Below are positions 59,445-64,000 of a DNA stretch of 64,000 bases, in pieces. Each line of letters opens with the position of its first letter. Positions within the stretch are counted from its first letter, which is position 1. Location: the NCBI RefSeq assembly GCF_028858725.1, contig NC_084769.1, positions 67,001-131,000 on the forward strand. The letters run 5' to 3'. The translations under genes and the position numbers were made by a program. The stretch is from Colius striatus. Its lineage: Eukaryota; Chordata; Aves; Coliiformes; Coliidae. The notes beneath the pieces were generated by a model. It saw nothing but the letters and a program-made list of their open reading frames with translations. It was not told where the DNA came from and searched no databases.

Positions 59445-62400
59445 ACGGGACCCCAGGGGTGGGATGGCATGGGATGGTACTGGATGGGACACCAGGGTTG
59501 GGATGGGATGGGACCCTAGGGATGGAACCCCAGGGGTGGGATGGGACCCCAGGGTTGGGATGGGACTGGATGGGACGGGTTGGGACCCCAGGGGTGGGAT
59601 GGGACGGGATGGGAAACCAGGGTTGGGATGGGATGGGATGGGACCCCAGGGGTGGGATGGGATGGGATGGGATGGGACCCCAGGGGTGGGATGAGTTCCC
59701 AGGGGTGGGATGGGACGTCAGGGGTTGGATGGGACTGGAAGGGACCCCAGGGTTGGGATGGGACCACAGGGGAAGGATGGGACCCCAGGGGTGGGATGGG
59801 ACCCCAGGGGTGGGATGGGATGGGACCCCAGGGGTGGGATGGGATGGGACTGGCTGGGACACCAGGGTTGGGATGGGATGGGACTCCAGGGGTGGGATGG
59901 GATGGGACCCCAGGGGTGGGATGGGACCTCAGGGGTGGAACTTCAGGGGTGGGATGGGACTCCAGGGTTGGGATGGGACCCCAGGGGTGGGATGGGATGG
60001 GAGTGGATGGGACCCAGGGGTGGGATGGGATGGGACCCCAGGGGTGGGATGGGATGGGACTGGATGGGACCCCAGGGTTGGGATGGGACCCCGAGGGGTG
60101 GGATGTGATGGGACCCCAGGGCTGGGATGGGACTGGATGGGATGGGACCCCAGGGGTGGGATGGGATGGGACCCCAGGGGTGGGATGGGACCCCAGGGGT
60201 GGGATGGGACTGGATGGGACCCCAGGGGTGGGATGGGATGGGACCCCAGGGGTGGGATGGGATGGGACTGGATGGGACGGGATGGGACCCCAGGGGTGGG
60301 ATGGGACCCCAGGGGTGGGATGGGACCCCAGGGGTGGAACCCCAGGGGTGGGATGGGACCCTAAGTTTGGGATGGGACCCCAGGGATGGGACTTCAGTGG
60401 TGGGATGTGACTCCAGGGTTGGGATGGGACCCCAGGGGTGGGATGGGATGGGACCCCAGGGGTGGGATGGGACCCCAGGGGTGGGACCTCAGGAGTGGGA
60501 TGGGATAGGACTGGGATGGGAATCCAGGGGTGGGATGAGACTGGGATGGGACCCCAGGGGTGGGATGAGTCCCCAGGGGTGGGATGGGAGGGGATGGGAT
60601 GGGACCTCAGGGGTGGGATGGGAGGGGACCCCAGGGGTGGGATGGGACCCCAGGGGTGGGACCTCAGGAGTGGGATGGGATAGGACTGGGATGGGAATCC
60701 AGAGGTGGGATGAGACTGGGATGGGACCCAGGGGTGGGATGCGACCCCAGGGGTGGGACAGGACCCTGAGGTTTGATGGGACCCCAGGGATAGGACTTCA
60801 GGGGTGGGATGGGACCCCAGGGGTGGGATGGGATGGGATTGGATGGGACTGGATGGGACCCCAGGGTTCGGATGGGACCCCAGGGGTGGGATGGGAGGGA
60901 ACCCTAAGGGTGGGATAGGATGGATGGGATGGGATCCCAAGGGTGGGATGGGACCTCAGGGATGGGATGAGACCCCAAGGGTGGGATGGGATGGGACCCC
61001 AGGGGTGGGATGGGATGGGACCGGCTGGGACCCCAGGGTTGGGTGGGACCACAGGGGTGGGATGGGATGGGACCCCAGGGGTGGGATGGCATGGGACCCT
61101 AGGGGTGGGATGGGATGTGATGGGACCCCAGGGCTGGGATGGCATGGGAACCCAGGGATGGGATGGGACCCCAGGGGTGGGGTGGGATGCGACCCCAGGG
61201 GTGGGACCTCAGGAGTGGGATGGGATAGGACTGGGATGGGAATCCAGAGGTGGGATGAGACTGGGATGGGACCCAGGGGTGGGATGCGACCCCAGGGGTG
61301 GGACAGGACCCTGAGGTTTGATGGGACCCCAGGGATAGGACTTCAGGGGTGGGATGGGACCCCAGGGGTGGGATGGGATGGGATTGGATGGGACTGGATG
61401 GGACCCCAGGGTTCGGATGGGACCCCAGGGGTGGGATGGGAGGGGATGGAATAGGACCCCAGGGGTGGGATGGGAGGGAACCCTAAGGGTGGGATAGGAT
61501 GGATGGGATGGGATCCCAAGGGTGGGATGGGACCTCAGGGATGGGATGAGACCCCAAGGGTGGGATGGGATGGGACCCCAGGGGTGGGATGGGATGGGAC
61601 CGGCTGGGACCCCAGGGTTGGGTGGGACCACAGGGGTGGGATGGGATGGGACCCCAGGGGTGGGATGGCATGGGACCCTAGGGGTGGGATGGGATGTGAT
61701 GGGACCCCAGGGCTGGGATGGCATGGGAACCCAGGGATGGGATGGGACCCCAGGGGTGGGGTGGGATGCGACCCCAGGGGTGGGGTGGGACCTCAGGGGT
61801 GGGATGGGATGGGACCCCAGGGGTGGGATGGGATGGGACTGGCTGGGACCCCAGGGTTGGGATCGGACCCCAGGGGTGGGATCGGTTGGGACCCTAGTGG
61901 TGGGATGGGATGGGACTGGATGGGAAACCAGGGGTGGGATGGGATGGGACCCCAGGGGTGGGATGGGATGTGATGGGACCCCAGGGCTGGGATGAGTCCC
62001 CAGGGGTGGGATGGGATGGGACCCCAGGGGTGGGATGGGATGTGATGGGTCCCCAGGGGTGGGATGGCATGGGACTGGATGGGACCCCAGGGTTGGGATG
62101 AGTCCCCAGGGGTGGGATTGGATGGGATGGGGCCCCAGGGGTGGGATGGGGCGCCAGGGGTGGGATGGGGCGCCAGGGGTGGGATGGGATGGGACTGGTT
62201 GGGACCCAGGAGTGGGATGAGTCTCCAGGGGTGGGATGGGACCCCAGGGGTGGGATGGGATGGGACCCCAGGGGTGGGATGGCATGGGACCCTAGGGGTG
62301 GGATGGGATGTGATGGGACCCCAGGGCTGGGATGAGTCCCCAGGGGTGGGATGGGATGGGATTGGATGGGACTGGATGGGACCCCAGGGCTGGGATGGGA

Positions 62401-64000
62401 CCCCAGGGGTGGGATGGGATGGGACCCCAGGGGTGGGATGGGATGGGATTGGATGGGAATGGATGGGACCCCAGGGGTGGGACCTCAGGAGTGGGATAGG
62501 ATAGGACTGGGATGGGAATCCAGGGGTGGGATGAGACTGGGATGGGACCCCAGGGGTGGGATGCGACCCCAGGGGTGGGACAGGACCCTAGGTTGGGATG
62601 GGACCCCAGGGATAGGATTTCAGGGATGGGATGGGTCTCCAGGGGTGGGATGGGATGGGACCCCAGGGGTGGGATGGGATGGGACCCCAGGGGTGGGATG
62701 GGATGGGACTGGATGGGACCCAAGGGTTGGGAGGGGATGGGACCCTAGGGGTGGGATGGGATGTGATGGGACACCAGGGGTGGGAAGGGACCCCAGGGGT
62801 GGGATGGGATGGGATTGGATGGGACTGGATGGGACCCCAGGGGTGGGATGAGTCCCCAGGGGTGGGATGGGACCCCAGGGGTGGGATGGGATGGGACTGG
62901 ATGGGAAACCAGGGGTGGGATGGGATGGGACCCCAGGGCTGGGATGAGTCCCCAGGGGTGGGATGGGATGGGATCCCAGGGGTGGGATGGGATATGATGG
63001 GACCCCAGGGCTGGGATGAGTCCCCAGGGGTGGGATGGGATGGGACCCCAGGGGTGGGATGGCATGGGACTGGATGGGACCCCAGGGTTGGGATGAGTCC
63101 CCAGGGGTGGGATGGGATGGGACCCCAGGTTTGGGATGGGATGGGACTGGTTGGGACCCCAGGGGTGGGATGGGATGGGACCACAGGGATGGGATGAGTC
63201 TCCAGGGGTGGGATGGGACCCGAGGGGTGGGGTGCGATGGGATGGAACCCCAGGGTTGGGATGAGTCCCCAGGGGTGGGATGAGTCCCCAGGGGTGGGAT
63301 GGGATGGGACCCTAGGGATGGGATGGGGCCCCAGGGGTGGGATGGGGCCCCGGGGGTGGGATGGGGCCCCGGGGGTGGGACCACAGGGGTGGGATGGGAT
63401 GGGAACCCAGGGGTGGGATGGGATGCGACCCCAGGGGTGGGATGGGATGCGACCCCAGGGGTGGGACGGGACCCTAGGTTGGGATGGGACCCCAGGGATA
63501 GGACTTCAGGGATGGGATGGGTCTCCAGGGTTGGGATGGGATGGGACCCCAGGGGTGGGATGGGATGGGACCCCAGGGGTGGGATGGGATGTGATGGGAC
63601 ACCAGGGGTGGGATGGGATGAGTCCCCAGGGGTGGGATGGGATGGGACCCCAGGGGTGGGATGGGATGGGACCCCAGGGGTGGGATGGGATGGGATGGGA
63701 CTGGATGAGACCCCAGGGTTGGGATGGGACCCCAGGGGTGGGATGAGTCCCCAGGGGTGGGATGGGAGGAGATGGGATCGGACCCCAGTGGTGGGATGAG
63801 ATGGGACCCCAGGGGTGGGATGGGACCTCAGGGGTGGGATGGGATGGGACCCCAGGGGTGGGATGGGATGGGACTGGCTGGGACCCCAGGGTTGGGATCG
63901 GACCCCAGGGGTGGGATCGGTTGGGACCCCAGGGATGGGATGGCATGGGACTGGATGGGAAACCAGGGGTGGGATGGGATGTGATGGGACCCCAGGGCTG
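59445..64000. repeat. G-rich minisatellite downstream of GPT exon copy 6, continuing past the window
   Basis: 20/25-bp units, counterpart of 15590 onward. A 545-579-bp block is duplicated in tandem (60656-61200 against 61201-61780). No inverted segment like those at 19945 and 22888 is reached before the window ends. Confidence 0.94.

Larger units (their letters stand above)
44560..64000 (+). repeat. Second copy of the GPT exon-repeat region (segmental duplication of about 1-20100)
   Basis: From 'ctccccctggggacacccat' onward the order of elements repeats that of the window start: minisatellite, AT-rich island, C-rich array, GPT exon, G-rich array, CAC array, and so on. Exon copies 4, 5 and 6 match copies 1, 2 and 3 with shifts of 43676, 45035 and 43860. 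The window ends inside this block. Confidence 0.85.

Overview
The window looks like vertebrate nuclear DNA, most likely avian and probably a GC-rich microchromosome. Two CR1-type LINE tails in reverse orientation (27088-27400 and 38846-39435) are typical of sauropsids. The recognisable exons keep the order and orientation of the human 8q24.3 cluster: GPT(+), RECQL4(-), LRRC14(+), C8orf82(-). MFSD3 and LRRC24, which lie between these genes in human, are not seen. All assignments come from reading translated exons and splice sites by eye; no database search was run.

Layout. 1-25600: a mid-gene exon of GPT (alanine aminotransferase) occurs three times (2422-2665, 5920-6163, 15316-15559). Each copy has a C-rich minisatellite upstream and a G-rich minisatellite built on a 20-bp unit (ggggtgggatgggaccccag) downstream. 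26144-26443: the next two GPT exons, including the active-site lysine; the rest of GPT is absent. 26813-27071: the last exon of a fucolectin-like (FTP domain) gene on the minus strand. 27415-35510: the RECQL4/LRRC14 head-to-head promoter in three copies, two of them carrying RECQL4 coding exon 1, separated by two more minisatellite families. 35511-36815: a 39-bp minisatellite that runs into the LRRC14 coding sequence. 36816-38616: the C-terminal part of LRRC14. 39838-42233: the last two exons of C8orf82. 42260-44045: further minisatellites. 44560-64000: a diverged second copy of the first ~20 kb, with three more copies of the GPT exon.

More than three quarters of the window is tandem repeat, and every gene present is only a fragment. 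Among the six GPT exon copies, only 5920-6163 combines an AG acceptor, an open frame and the intact NPGNPTG cofactor motif. Four copies have lost the acceptor (CAG to CAA), one has a frameshift and one a stop codon. The window is either a locus reshaped by minisatellite-driven duplication and deletion, or an assembly that mis-joined or collapsed such a locus; sequence alone cannot decide. The very long repeat-derived open frames are not considered genes.
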